The position numbers and the translations under genes are program-made. The notes under the pieces were generated by a model that searched no databases, was not told the DNA's origin, and saw nothing but the letters and a program-made list of their open reading frames with translations. Positions 50,370-57,956 of a DNA stretch of 64,000 bases are shown here, piece after piece (position 1 is the stretch's first letter; every line of letters begins with the position of its first letter). The stretch lies in assembly GCF_900108855.1 (NCBI RefSeq), contig NZ_FNXY01000005.1, forward strand, positions 142,207-206,206, written 5' to 3'. Source of the DNA: Dyadobacter koreensis (lineage in GTDB: Bacteria > Bacteroidota > Bacteroidia > Cytophagales > Spirosomataceae).

Positions 50370-51131
50370 ATGATTGAAATAAAAGATATTAACAAAGCAT
50401 TTAATGGTAAGACCGTACTGAAAGGTATATCGAGCACATTTAAAGAGGGTGAAATAAATCTTATTATTGGTGGTAGCGGAACAGGAAAAAGCGTTTTGTT
50501 AAAATGTATGATCGGTTTGATCAAACCCGATCAGGGAAGTGTTTTGTATAACGATCGAGATTTTTATAATTCGGATAAAGAAACACGGCAAGCGATCAGA
50601 AGAGAAATGGGCGTTTTGTTTCAGGGAGGCGCACTTTTTGACTCGCAGACGGTTGAGGAAAATGTACGTTTTCCATTAGACATGCTAACAGAATTTTCAG
50701 CAAGCGAAAAGAAAGAACGTGTTGATTTTTGTCTCCAGCGCGTCGGACTCGAGGCTGCCGGAAAAAGAATGCCATCGGAGATCAGTGGTGGTATGAAAAA
50801 ACGTGTAGGTATTGCCAGAGCAATCGTAATGAATCCGAAATATCTTTTTTGTGATGAGCCTAACTCCGGACTGGACCCGCTTACATCAGTTAAAATCGAT
50901 GAACTGATCAAAGAGATAACTGAGGAATATAAAATCACGACCATTATCATCACCCACGATATGAATTCGGTAATGGAAATTGGTCAGAACGTGATGTTTT
51001 TATATCAGGGTGATAAACTCTGGGAAGGTATCAATACGGATATTACCAAAACGACAGTGCCCGAGCTGAATGAGTTTATTTTTGCGAACAAACTTTTACG
51101 GGATGCAGCAAAGGAAAACGAAAATAAATGA
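50370..51131 (+). CDS. mlaF: MlaF-like ABC transporter ATPase
   Basis: A 253-residue ATPase. Walker A IGGSGTGKSVLLK (~33), Q-loop LFQGGALFDSQTV (~80), signature ISGGMKKRVGIARAI (~139) and Walker B YLFCDEPNSGLDP (~160) with the switch His in IIITHDMNSV (~195). GGALFDSQTVEENV and SGGMKKR are characteristic of the MlaF/Ttg2A group. It energises the MlaE-like permease encoded just upstream. The stop codon abuts the stop of the convergent flippase gene at 51132 with no base between. Confidence 0.92.
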   Translation: MIEIKDINKAFNGKTVLKGISSTFKEGEINLIIGGSGTGKSVLLKCMIGLIKPDQGSVLYNDRDFYNSDKETRQAIRREMGVLFQGGALFDSQTVEENVRFPLDMLTEFSASEKKERVDFCLQRVGLEAAGKRMPSEISGGMKKRVGIARAIVMNPKYLFCDEPNSGLDPLTSVKIDELIKEITEEYKITTIIITHDMNSVMEIGQNVMFLYQGDKLWEGINTDITKTTVPELNEFIFANKLLRDAAKENENK

Positions 51132-52649
51132 TTATTTAAAACCAAGTTTCCGCTGAAACCTTACCGGCAAAGCTTTTCGCTCCACAAAAAATACGATTCC
51201 ACAGAATACAACGAAAAATAACATGTGATAAGCCAGGCTCACTGTGGAACCTGATGGAATCAGGTATGCATCAAGTAAAATAAAAGCCCCACCGCCGATA
51301 ATGTAGCCGAGTGCCGAATTGAGATGATAAGGGATCGGATAATATTTTTGTCCGTAATAATAACAAAGGATCATCATGACTAGTCCGGAGGAGGCAAAAG
51401 CAAATCCACAGCCCAGATACCCAATTTTAGGTACTAAAATTAAGTTCAGCAGGATCGTAATTCCTGTGCCGGTTAACGTGATATAAGTGCCGTACTGCGT
51501 TTTATTGGAAAGTTTGAACCAGGTGGCCAGGTTATAATAAATCCCCAGAAACAGAAAACCGAGTAGAAGCCACGGAACAACGGATAAACCTTCGTGATAA
51601 ATTTTCTTTCTTAAAAATAATTCTGCCAGTAAGTGCAGGTTCAGACAAATCCCAACCCACATGGTTGCACAAATCACAATGAACCATTTCATTACCTCTG
51701 CAAATAGAGACGGCGCATTTTTGTCTTCTGCTTTGGAATAAAAAAATGGCTCTGCCGCGTATTTGAAAGCCTGAATGGCGAGGTTCATGAAAATGGATAA
51801 TTTGAAACATTGCCCATAAATTCCGATTGCGTCTTTGGTTGTCCGGTTCGGATAGAAGTTTGGCTGAAGAAGATACTGTAAAAATGTCCTGTCAAAAAGC
51901 AAATTTGTTACGCCTGCAAGATTCATGATGAAAAGTGGAAAGGCATAAACCCACATTGGTTTGAATAATGTCGGATTAAACACAAACCTGAAATCGGCAA
52001 ACTCACGATACAAAAACGCAAAAAACATAAGGTTCGCGACCAGGTTTGCCAAAACGATATAACCTGCTGCGACATTTGGATTATAGAAAAGATCGATAGC
52101 AGGCTTTAAGACACCAAGATATTTTTCATTGTAAATATCCCTGCAGACGATCAGAAAGAAGAAGTTTAGTGCAATATTCATCAGGATATTAAAAACGCGG
52201 GCAGAGACGAATTTTTTTGCCTTCTTTTCAAGTCTTAATCTCGCAAACGGAATGGAAACAATTCCGTCAATAGCCATAATGACTGCCATCCAGCGAACCA
52301 ACATGACTTCTTCGGGGTAGTGAATTATACTGGCAACCTGTTCTGCGAACAGAAAAATGCTTCCCGAGAAGAAAACACTGACCAGAATTACGGCGCTCAG
52401 CACCAGGTTAAAATATTGCTGGCGGTCACCTTCTTTCCTCGCAAACCAGAAATAAGCACTTTCCATTCCGAAAGTATAGATTACAAGGGAAAGACCTGCG
52501 TAGCTATATAACTGAACCTGCGAGGCGAGCTGCTCCGGTAAAAATAATTTTGTATGTAAAATGACAAGCAGGTAATTGAGCATTCTCCCCAACATGGTAC
52601 TCACTCCGTACATTACCGTATCCCCGGCAAGTTTCTTTAAGCTGCTCAT
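51132..52649 (-). CDS. Polysaccharide flippase (MOP/Wzx-like)
   Basis: A 505-residue inner-membrane protein with 12 to 14 predicted helices. The N-terminal GDTVMYGVSTMLGRMLNYLL and the positively charged loop ARLRLEKKAKKFVSARVF (~155) fit the oligosaccharide-flippase branch of the MOP superfamily. Members move lipid-linked sugars or lipid II-like molecules across the inner membrane. No polysaccharide gene is adjacent, so the cargo is open. It directly abuts the mlaF stop codon (tail to tail). Confidence 0.85.
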   Translation of the reverse strand: MSSLKKLAGDTVMYGVSTMLGRMLNYLLVILHTKLFLPEQLASQVQLYSYAGLSLVIYTFGMESAYFWFARKEGDRQQYFNLVLSAVILVSVFFSGSIFLFAEQVASIIHYPEEVMLVRWMAVIMAIDGIVSIPFARLRLEKKAKKFVSARVFNILMNIALNFFFLIVCRDIYNEKYLGVLKPAIDLFYNPNVAAGYIVLANLVANLMFFAFLYREFADFRFVFNPTLFKPMWVYAFPLFIMNLAGVTNLLFDRTFLQYLLQPNFYPNRTTKDAIGIYGQCFKLSIFMNLAIQAFKYAAEPFFYSKAEDKNAPSLFAEVMKWFIVICATMWVGICLNLHLLAELFLRKKIYHEGLSVVPWLLLGFLFLGIYYNLATWFKLSNKTQYGTYITLTGTGITILLNLILVPKIGYLGCGFAFASSGLVMMILCYYYGQKYYPIPYHLNSALGYIIGGGAFILLDAYLIPSGSTVSLAYHMLFFVVFCGIVFFVERKALPVRFQRKLGFK

Positions 52650-52758
52650 ATTTACTGACCTGTCAACGAAGATCTAAGATTTGGCATGATTTTGATTGTA
52701 TCTCCGTCCTGCAAATATACGCGAAGTGACTGCTTTTTACTCGTATCAAAAATAAAAA

Positions 52759-52786
52759 GAGTCCTTCCCGTATCTGGGAAGGACTC
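52759..52786 (-). terminator. Terminator of the tetR-type gene
   Basis: GAGTCCTTCCC (52759-52769) and its perfect complement (52776-52786) enclose six bases. On the minus strand the stem is followed by TTTTTATTTTT, so it ends the TetR transcript. Confidence 0.85.
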
Positions 52787-52804
52787 AGAAGAATCGATTT
52801 ATTT

Positions 52805-53410
52805 TTACGCGATCGTTGCGATGATCCTATGAATAACGTTTTCAATTCGTTTCCATCCTTCGTCCGAATGCAAGTCCACATCGATCATTTTCTCACGATA
52901 ATCCGTTGCGATCGTCATGTAGTAGATACCAGCGGTAAGAAAAGCCATCAGCGCACTTGTGTCTTTAAAATTTGGCAGTTCTCCAACTTTTTCTACAATC
53001 CTTGTAGCAATTTGATTTCTCGCGTCGGAGAGCATCGATTTACCTGTACCGATTTCCCAGCGCAACAAATCTCTTGTCGCCTTACGCTCGCGTAAATCTG
53101 TCAGGAATGTCTGCATGAGATCTGAAAGTACCTGGCTGCGTTCTTCGGGCGGAACGACGTTCATGTTGTCGATATATTCATCGGCCATCGTGGATGTATA
53201 CTCTCCGGATTTAACATATTGTTCCATCAATCCGTCTACGCTTTCAAAGTATCTGTAAATCAGTACTTTGTTTACGCCGGCTGTGCGAGCAATCAGGTTT
53301 ACACCAACTTTTTCCGTGCCATGCTGCTCAATAACTTCGCCAACGGCTTTGAGAATTTTTCCCTTGGTTCGTTCTCTGTCTCTTTTTTTAACTTTTGTGT
53401 CGATTTTCAT
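52805..53410 (-). CDS. TetR family transcriptional regulator
   Basis: A 201-residue regulator. The HTH covers residues ~15-55: RTKGKILKAVGEVIEQHGTE, then VNLIARTAGVNKVLIYRYFE, the TetR signature. The C-terminal ligand-binding part is helical and not assignable; it contains YYMTIATDYREKMIDVDLH. Cytoplasmic repressor, ligand unknown. A partially palindromic site lies 16 bases upstream (53426-53446) and may be the operator. The downstream flippase is separated by a strong terminator, so the target is probably not that gene. Confidence 0.88.
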   Translation of the reverse strand: MKIDTKVKKRDRERTKGKILKAVGEVIEQHGTEKVGVNLIARTAGVNKVLIYRYFESVDGLMEQYVKSGEYTSTMADEYIDNMNVVPPEERSQVLSDLMQTFLTDLRERKATRDLLRWEIGTGKSMLSDARNQIATRIVEKVGELPNFKDTSALMAFLTAGIYYMTIATDYREKMIDVDLHSDEGWKRIENVIHRIIATIA

Positions 53411-53425
53411 TTACGGGGCATTTAG

Positions 53426-53446
53426 GTTATACATAGTAAATGTAAC
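53426..53446. promoter_or_regulatory. Possible TetR operator
   Basis: GTTATACAT and ATGTAAC form an imperfect inverted repeat (one extra base) around five bases, just ahead of the TetR start codon. Confidence 0.35.
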
Positions 53447-53616
53447 ATTTCGTCCGAAAATATTTATCATATTTCAAGAAGTTATGTAACCTTTTTTCTT
53501 CTTTGGTTGCCTAATAATTATTCACCGGAAAATAAATCTCACGAATTGAAATTTTGGCGGACCTGAATTTGTAGAAGTTTTTTAAATCGACGTGCAGGAT
53601 TTGGGGCAAAAAGAAA

Positions 53617-53644
53617 AAAGAGCTCATTTTAAAATGAGCTCTTT
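53617..53644 (-). terminator. Terminator of tRNA-Gln
   Basis: A perfect 28-base palindrome (AAAGAGCTCATTTT followed by its complement) 13 bases beyond the tRNA on the minus strand, with a T-run after it. Confidence 0.8.
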
Positions 53645-53656
53645 GCTAAAAAGTTG

Positions 53657-53727
53657 TTGGCCGACAAGGACTCGAACCCTGAATGAGACAACCAAAATGT
53701 CCAGTGTTACCATTACACCATCGGCCA
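53657..53727 (-). tRNA. tRNA-Gln (anticodon TTG)
   Basis: A 71-base cloverleaf on the minus strand. The acceptor stem TGGCCGA/TCGGCCA is perfect, with discriminator A. The D arm has GTGT-AATGGTA-ACAC, the anticodon arm GGACA-TTTTGGT-TGTCT with anticodon TTG after T33, and the T arm CAGGG-TTCGAGT-CCTTG. The U1-A72 pair is a usual identity element of tRNA-Gln. The 3' CCA is not encoded. Confidence 0.95.
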
Positions 53728-53745
53728 ATACCGTGTTAGTGGGTG

Positions 53746-53776
53746 CAAAAGTAATATGAGATTTTTAAGTTGTCAA
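53746..53776 (-). promoter_or_regulatory. Promoter of tRNA-Gln
   Basis: On the minus strand TTG (53776-53774) and TACTTTTG (53753-53746, exact TAnnTTTG) are 20 bases apart; the tRNA starts 18 bases further. The best promoter match in the window. Confidence 0.65.
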
Positions 53777-53806
53777 GTTTTTTGGGAAAAATTTTTAAAA
53801 TATTTT

Positions 53807-54685
53807 TCAGATGCTTTTCAACTCAACGCCGTTTGAGATCTTTTTAATCAATCCCTGAAGTACTTTTCCGGGACCGGATTCGATAAATATTCCAGCACCA
53901 TCAGCCACCATTTGTTCAACAGACTGCGTCCATCTCACCGGAGCGGTAAGTTGCGCAATCAGATTTTCTTTGATAACAGAAACTTCGGTAGCTGGTTTTG
54001 CATTGACGTTCTGATAAACAGGGCAAATCGGAGCTTCGAATTCTGCACTGTTAATGGCAGCTGCCAATTCTTCGCGAGCAGGTTCCATAAGGGGAGAGTG
54101 GAAGGCGCCACCAACCGGAAGTATCAGTGCACGTTTTGCACCAGCCGCCTTCAATAATTCGCAGGCCTTTTCCACACCTTCAATGGATCCTGAAATTACA
54201 ACTTGTCCAGGGCAGTTATAGTTTGCCGGAACCACGATTTCGTCAGTAATGCCTGCGCAGATATCTTCTATCGTTTTATCGTTTAGGCCAAGAATGGCTG
54301 CCATCGTTGATGGGCGTATCAGACAAGCTTTTTGCATGGCATCAGCACGTTTTGCCACAAGGCGTAACCCGTCTTCGAAAGATAAAGCTCCGACAGCAAC
54401 TAAGGCGGAAAATTCTCCTAGAGAATGTCCTGCTACCATTTCCGGTGCAAAATCAGGACTCACTTTTGCAAGAATAACCGAGTGGATAAAAATGGCTGGT
54501 TGCGTAACGTTGGTTTGTTTAAGCTCTTCGTCAGTACCCTCAAACATGATCTTCGTGATATCGAAGCCCAAAATTTCGTTTGCCTGATCAAACATTACCT
54601 TTGCTGAGTCGGAATTCTGGTAAAGATCCAGACCCATTCCTTTGAACTGAGAACCCTGGCCTGGAAATACGTAGGCTGCTTTCAT
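53807..54685 (-). CDS. fabD: Malonyl-CoA:ACP transacylase
   Basis: A 292-residue enzyme that loads malonyl groups onto acyl carrier protein for fatty acid synthesis. YVFPGQGSQFKGMG is at residues 5-18, the nucleophile Ser in GHSLGEFSAL (~88), and VGGAFHSPLM with the catalytic His (~200). I start at the ATG at 54685 because the sequence then begins MKAAYVFPGQG as in the family; upstream codons overlap a terminator-like hairpin. Cytoplasmic, essential. The neighbouring tRNA and T9SS genes are unrelated. Confidence 0.95.
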   Translation of the reverse strand: MKAAYVFPGQGSQFKGMGLDLYQNSDSAKVMFDQANEILGFDITKIMFEGTDEELKQTNVTQPAIFIHSVILAKVSPDFAPEMVAGHSLGEFSALVAVGALSFEDGLRLVAKRADAMQKACLIRPSTMAAILGLNDKTIEDICAGITDEIVVPANYNCPGQVVISGSIEGVEKACELLKAAGAKRALILPVGGAFHSPLMEPAREELAAAINSAEFEAPICPVYQNVNAKPATEVSVIKENLIAQLTAPVRWTQSVEQMVADGAGIFIESGPGKVLQGLIKKISNGVELKSI

Positions 54686-54723
54686 GATTATTGGATTTTT
54701 TAAAATTGTCTTAACAAAATTTG

Positions 54724-54747
54724 AGCCCGACTCTTGCGAATCGGGCT
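54724..54747 (-). terminator. Hairpin downstream of the first T9SS type B gene
   Basis: AGCCCGA (54724-54730) and TCGGGCT (54741-54747) pair around 10 bases, ~50 bases beyond the stop of the gene at 54797. A similar hairpin follows the second copy (57904-57931). Confidence 0.55.
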
Positions 54748-54796
54748 GCAAATTAACGACTTCAATATGAAAGAAAAAAAACGCAGTTCGCTGGTA

Positions 54797-57694
54797 TTAT
54801 CGTAAGACCTGCACCCATCCTTTAAATTGCGCTGGTTTTCCTTCGCGTTGAACGGATTCGAAATAGACAGTCAGTTCGTAATAATATTGTCCGGCAGCAA
54901 GCTCGTTTCCGGAATTATTTTTTCCATCCCAATTGATGTTTACATCATTAGTCTCAAATACTTTTGCTCCCCAGCGATTAAAGATTTTAAATTCAACTGC
55001 CTGAACAAAACTTGGACAATCCAACGGTTTGAAAGTATCGTTTTTTCCGTCACCGTTTGGTGTGATAACGTTTGGCAGTTCAATGATCGGACAGTTGTCC
55101 TTGCAAACCGTATTGCTTGGCGCACTTTCTGTTCCGTATTTATTCACAGCGGTTACGTAGTAACAGCCCGCAAAAGAAGTCATTCCTTCATGTGCAAAAG
55201 AAGTGGAAGCCGGCGCGGCAATTTCTTTCAGCAAAGTAGGCGTGTCGCCTTCATACCGTGTATAGTACAAACGGTAAGCAATAATATTCTGGTCACATTC
55301 ATCATTTTGCGGATAAGTCCAGGACAGATTATTGGTAAATGAAGTCTGTCCGCAATACGTATCTCGATTAACTTCCGCACAATTCAGCTCATCGATGGAT
55401 AACACAGGAACGCAAGGCTTTGTCGTATCGGAAGCCGATATGCAAATGATCTGCGAGAAATTGTAGAGCGGGTCAACCTTAATTTGAGAATCGTTGTATG
55501 ATCCAACCGTCTCAACTTTATAACAATAAACAGAATCCCTCGCGATCGATACATTCACTGTTCCATCCGCAGCATATTTGTCCGTTCCGTCATCTGTGAA
55601 GGTATAACTCTGTGGACCTTGTACCGTAACATCCGCAATCCGGTTAAAAGTACCAGGTCTGGATTTATCTTCCCTGTAGACTCTGTGCACCTGATTATCA
55701 TTGCTCCAAGGCACATTTGCCGTCCAGTTTAAGCGGATACTTGTCGGATCAGCCTGTCCTTGGGATAATCTCACACTACTTGCGATTTCAGTTTCGTCCA
55801 GTTTTACGAGACTGCCATTTTGGGTATAATAATATTCAATTTTATATCGATAGGCATTGGCAACTGTATTTAGGTTTCTGTCGATGTAACTTACCAGTTC
55901 ATCTGAACCAGGGTTAATCGTACCATCAATTGTAGCAATATTTGAAAAATCTGTTCCACTCAGCCCGCTTGCACGGAAAAGTCTGTATTGAACCGGATTT
56001 GAAGCGCCGGCAGGCAGTGTAGGTTTCATCCATTTCACTGTAATCACTCCCGTTGTTTCACTTGTTGAATCAACTGTCACATTCGTGATTACAGGCATAA
56101 TTAAAGGTTCCTCGATACAAACCTGTTCAGAAGCCATACTTTCTCCACCGCCAATCAAATAGCCAGGTTCATTGATATCAGAACCTGGTCTTGGAAATTC
56201 AACTACAATTCTGTAACTGTATGAGACACCAGCTTCAAGTCCGGTATTGTTATTATTATCTACATAAAAGGTTTCTCCGATACCCACCCGGGCAATTTCT
56301 TCATAACCCGAACTCGCTGGGATACCGGTTATACAAACGTCGGTCGGGATAGCTCTACATCCTTCTCTTCTATAAATCACAACTCTTGCACCAGGTATCT
56401 GACATTTGTAAGAATCCCACGTCACTCTGAAAGCTTTTCCGGCAGCATCCGTCACCGGAACAGCCCGGAGATTGTCCGGCTGCGGTCCGTAAACTCTGAT
56501 CTTCAACGTTGTCATATCGACGAGTTTCCTGAACAGAGTAGGATTCGGAGCTCCCGGCGCCGGGCCGTCTTCGACTTTAAAAAGTACGTCGTAAGGTTCG
56601 AGTCGTATATGATTACAACCTGTTTGCCAGGTAAGCTGGCCGGTGACCGTATTTTGCGCACCCTGCTGCGGGACATTGAAAGTCGCATAAGCGGGTGATA
56701 TCAGTGCAGCATTTTGATATAGGCCGCTTGTACTTGTCAGCGTTAACCTGTCTCCATTTTTGTCAGTTGCCCGTACCGTTTGATTGATGAGTGTACCTGC
56801 TTCAACACAAATGTCAGGCAACGGTTCAAGAACAGGTCTGTCATTTCTCGCATCCTCAACAATGATTTGCATATCACGGACAATCTCGCCGATTTTTACA
56901 CCATCTCTCCATTCTTCTACTATAAAAGCAACATTGTAGTATCCTTTTGTAGTGGGTGCATCCCAGATCAAATCCCCGGTTATAGGGTTCATACTAAAAG
57001 TAGCGGGCGATTGACCTGCCTCTGTGGCACCGGGAGGAAATGCAAGATTAGGTTGTGTGTATCCCAAATTAACTCCTAATCCTCCTCTGCGTGTGCTTTG
57101 TTGCGGCCGGTAAAGGCGATAGGCAATACTGTCTCCGTCTGCGTCGAAAGCTCCGGGATTGTGAATGTATCGTTGTCCGACTGCTGCAAGATCAATCGGT
57201 GCATTTAGAAGAACAGGCGTTTGATTTAGGCCAACAAAAGAATTGATCACAATGGAAGTATTGACATAAAAATTCAGGGAATTAGTAGGCAGCGGGGTTA
57301 AATTTAGGATCCCGTCATTCCTGTTATCAATCGTGACAGAAATATTCCAGTTGCCAGCCGATGGAAAAACATGCCGGGTAGTGTAGACGTTTTGTGTGGT
57401 GCTGTTTCCAATATCTCGGGTTAATATTCTATCCACACGAACAGGTGTGGCGGCAGCTCCATCCGTTGGGCCATTATAAAAATACATTAAAACAAAAGTC
57501 TGTTGGTCGGCTGCCGGTTTACCGGTTGCGATATCAAAATATCCTGTATAGGTTACATCATAGGCAAGTGGATTGCCGGGGACTCGTTTCGCAGTAATTT
57601 CACCTGCCCGCGAGTGTGTAGCATATGCTTTTTGACTTACGGAAAGACTAATAATAAGTATCAGAAGGTACAGACAATGTAGAGTTGAGCGCAT
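54797..57694 (-). CDS. T9SS type B surface protein, copy 1 (gliding motility-associated C-terminal domain)
   Basis: A 965-residue exported protein. Signal peptide LLILIISLSVSQKAYA (~10-25); N-terminal beta domain from THSRAGEITAKRVPGNPLAY; a cadherin-like stretch HNPGAFDADGDSIAYRLY (~184); FIVEEWRDGVKIGEI (~255); several fibronectin type III domains in the middle and C-terminal half (VYREDKSRPGTFNRIADV, ~680). The last ~85 residues are the type B sorting domain: LPNVITPNGDGKNDTFKP, FKIFNRWGAKVFET, YYYELTVYF. Type B cargo is exported by the type IX system and tied to the surface or to partner proteins. A paralogue of the same length lies directly upstream at 57957. Confidence 0.88.
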   Translation of the reverse strand: MRSTLHCLYLLILIISLSVSQKAYATHSRAGEITAKRVPGNPLAYDVTYTGYFDIATGKPAADQQTFVLMYFYNGPTDGAAATPVRVDRILTRDIGNSTTQNVYTTRHVFPSAGNWNISVTIDNRNDGILNLTPLPTNSLNFYVNTSIVINSFVGLNQTPVLLNAPIDLAAVGQRYIHNPGAFDADGDSIAYRLYRPQQSTRRGGLGVNLGYTQPNLAFPPGATEAGQSPATFSMNPITGDLIWDAPTTKGYYNVAFIVEEWRDGVKIGEIVRDMQIIVEDARNDRPVLEPLPDICVEAGTLINQTVRATDKNGDRLTLTSTSGLYQNAALISPAYATFNVPQQGAQNTVTGQLTWQTGCNHIRLEPYDVLFKVEDGPAPGAPNPTLFRKLVDMTTLKIRVYGPQPDNLRAVPVTDAAGKAFRVTWDSYKCQIPGARVVIYRREGCRAIPTDVCITGIPASSGYEEIARVGIGETFYVDNNNNTGLEAGVSYSYRIVVEFPRPGSDINEPGYLIGGGESMASEQVCIEEPLIMPVITNVTVDSTSETTGVITVKWMKPTLPAGASNPVQYRLFRASGLSGTDFSNIATIDGTINPGSDELVSYIDRNLNTVANAYRYKIEYYYTQNGSLVKLDETEIASSVRLSQGQADPTSIRLNWTANVPWSNDNQVHRVYREDKSRPGTFNRIADVTVQGPQSYTFTDDGTDKYAADGTVNVSIARDSVYCYKVETVGSYNDSQIKVDPLYNFSQIICISASDTTKPCVPVLSIDELNCAEVNRDTYCGQTSFTNNLSWTYPQNDECDQNIIAYRLYYTRYEGDTPTLLKEIAAPASTSFAHEGMTSFAGCYYVTAVNKYGTESAPSNTVCKDNCPIIELPNVITPNGDGKNDTFKPLDCPSFVQAVEFKIFNRWGAKVFETNDVNINWDGKNNSGNELAAGQYYYELTVYFESVQREGKPAQFKGWVQVLR

Positions 57695-57903
57695 GTGCTT
57701 ATAACTTTAAAAGATAGAGGTTGCCATTTTTCAACAACGGCGATCATTGTTATTGGAAGATTTCTTACAGATAATATCCGGGATTGTTCCACAATTATCT
57801 ATTCAACGAAATTTTTTTAAAAAATGTGTGTGCTGAGTAAATGAATGTCGATCGTCGGATACTTGATTTAAATATTTGTATTTATCAGTAAAAAGGAAAA
57901 AAT

Positions 57904-57931
57904 AAAGCCCGACTCAAAAGAACCGGGCTTT
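57904..57931 (-). terminator. Terminator downstream of the second T9SS type B gene
   Basis: AAAGCCCG (57904-57911) and CGGGCTTT (57924-57931) pair around 12 bases; on the minus strand TTTATTTTTT follows. The GCCCGACTC sequence is shared with the hairpin after copy 1, so the duplicated unit included it. Confidence 0.75.
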
Positions 57932-57956
57932 AAAATATTTTTCAAAAATTCAGAGA

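Noticed and set aside
32693-52649. One continuous polysaccharide biosynthesis cluster (GT4, gmd, GT2, flippase)
   Set aside because: The genes lie on both strands, are separated by many unrelated genes and terminators, and lack polymerase, priming transferase and export genes.
53617-53644. 28-base perfect palindrome as a protein-binding site
   Set aside because: Its place right behind the tRNA and the following T-run fit a terminator better.
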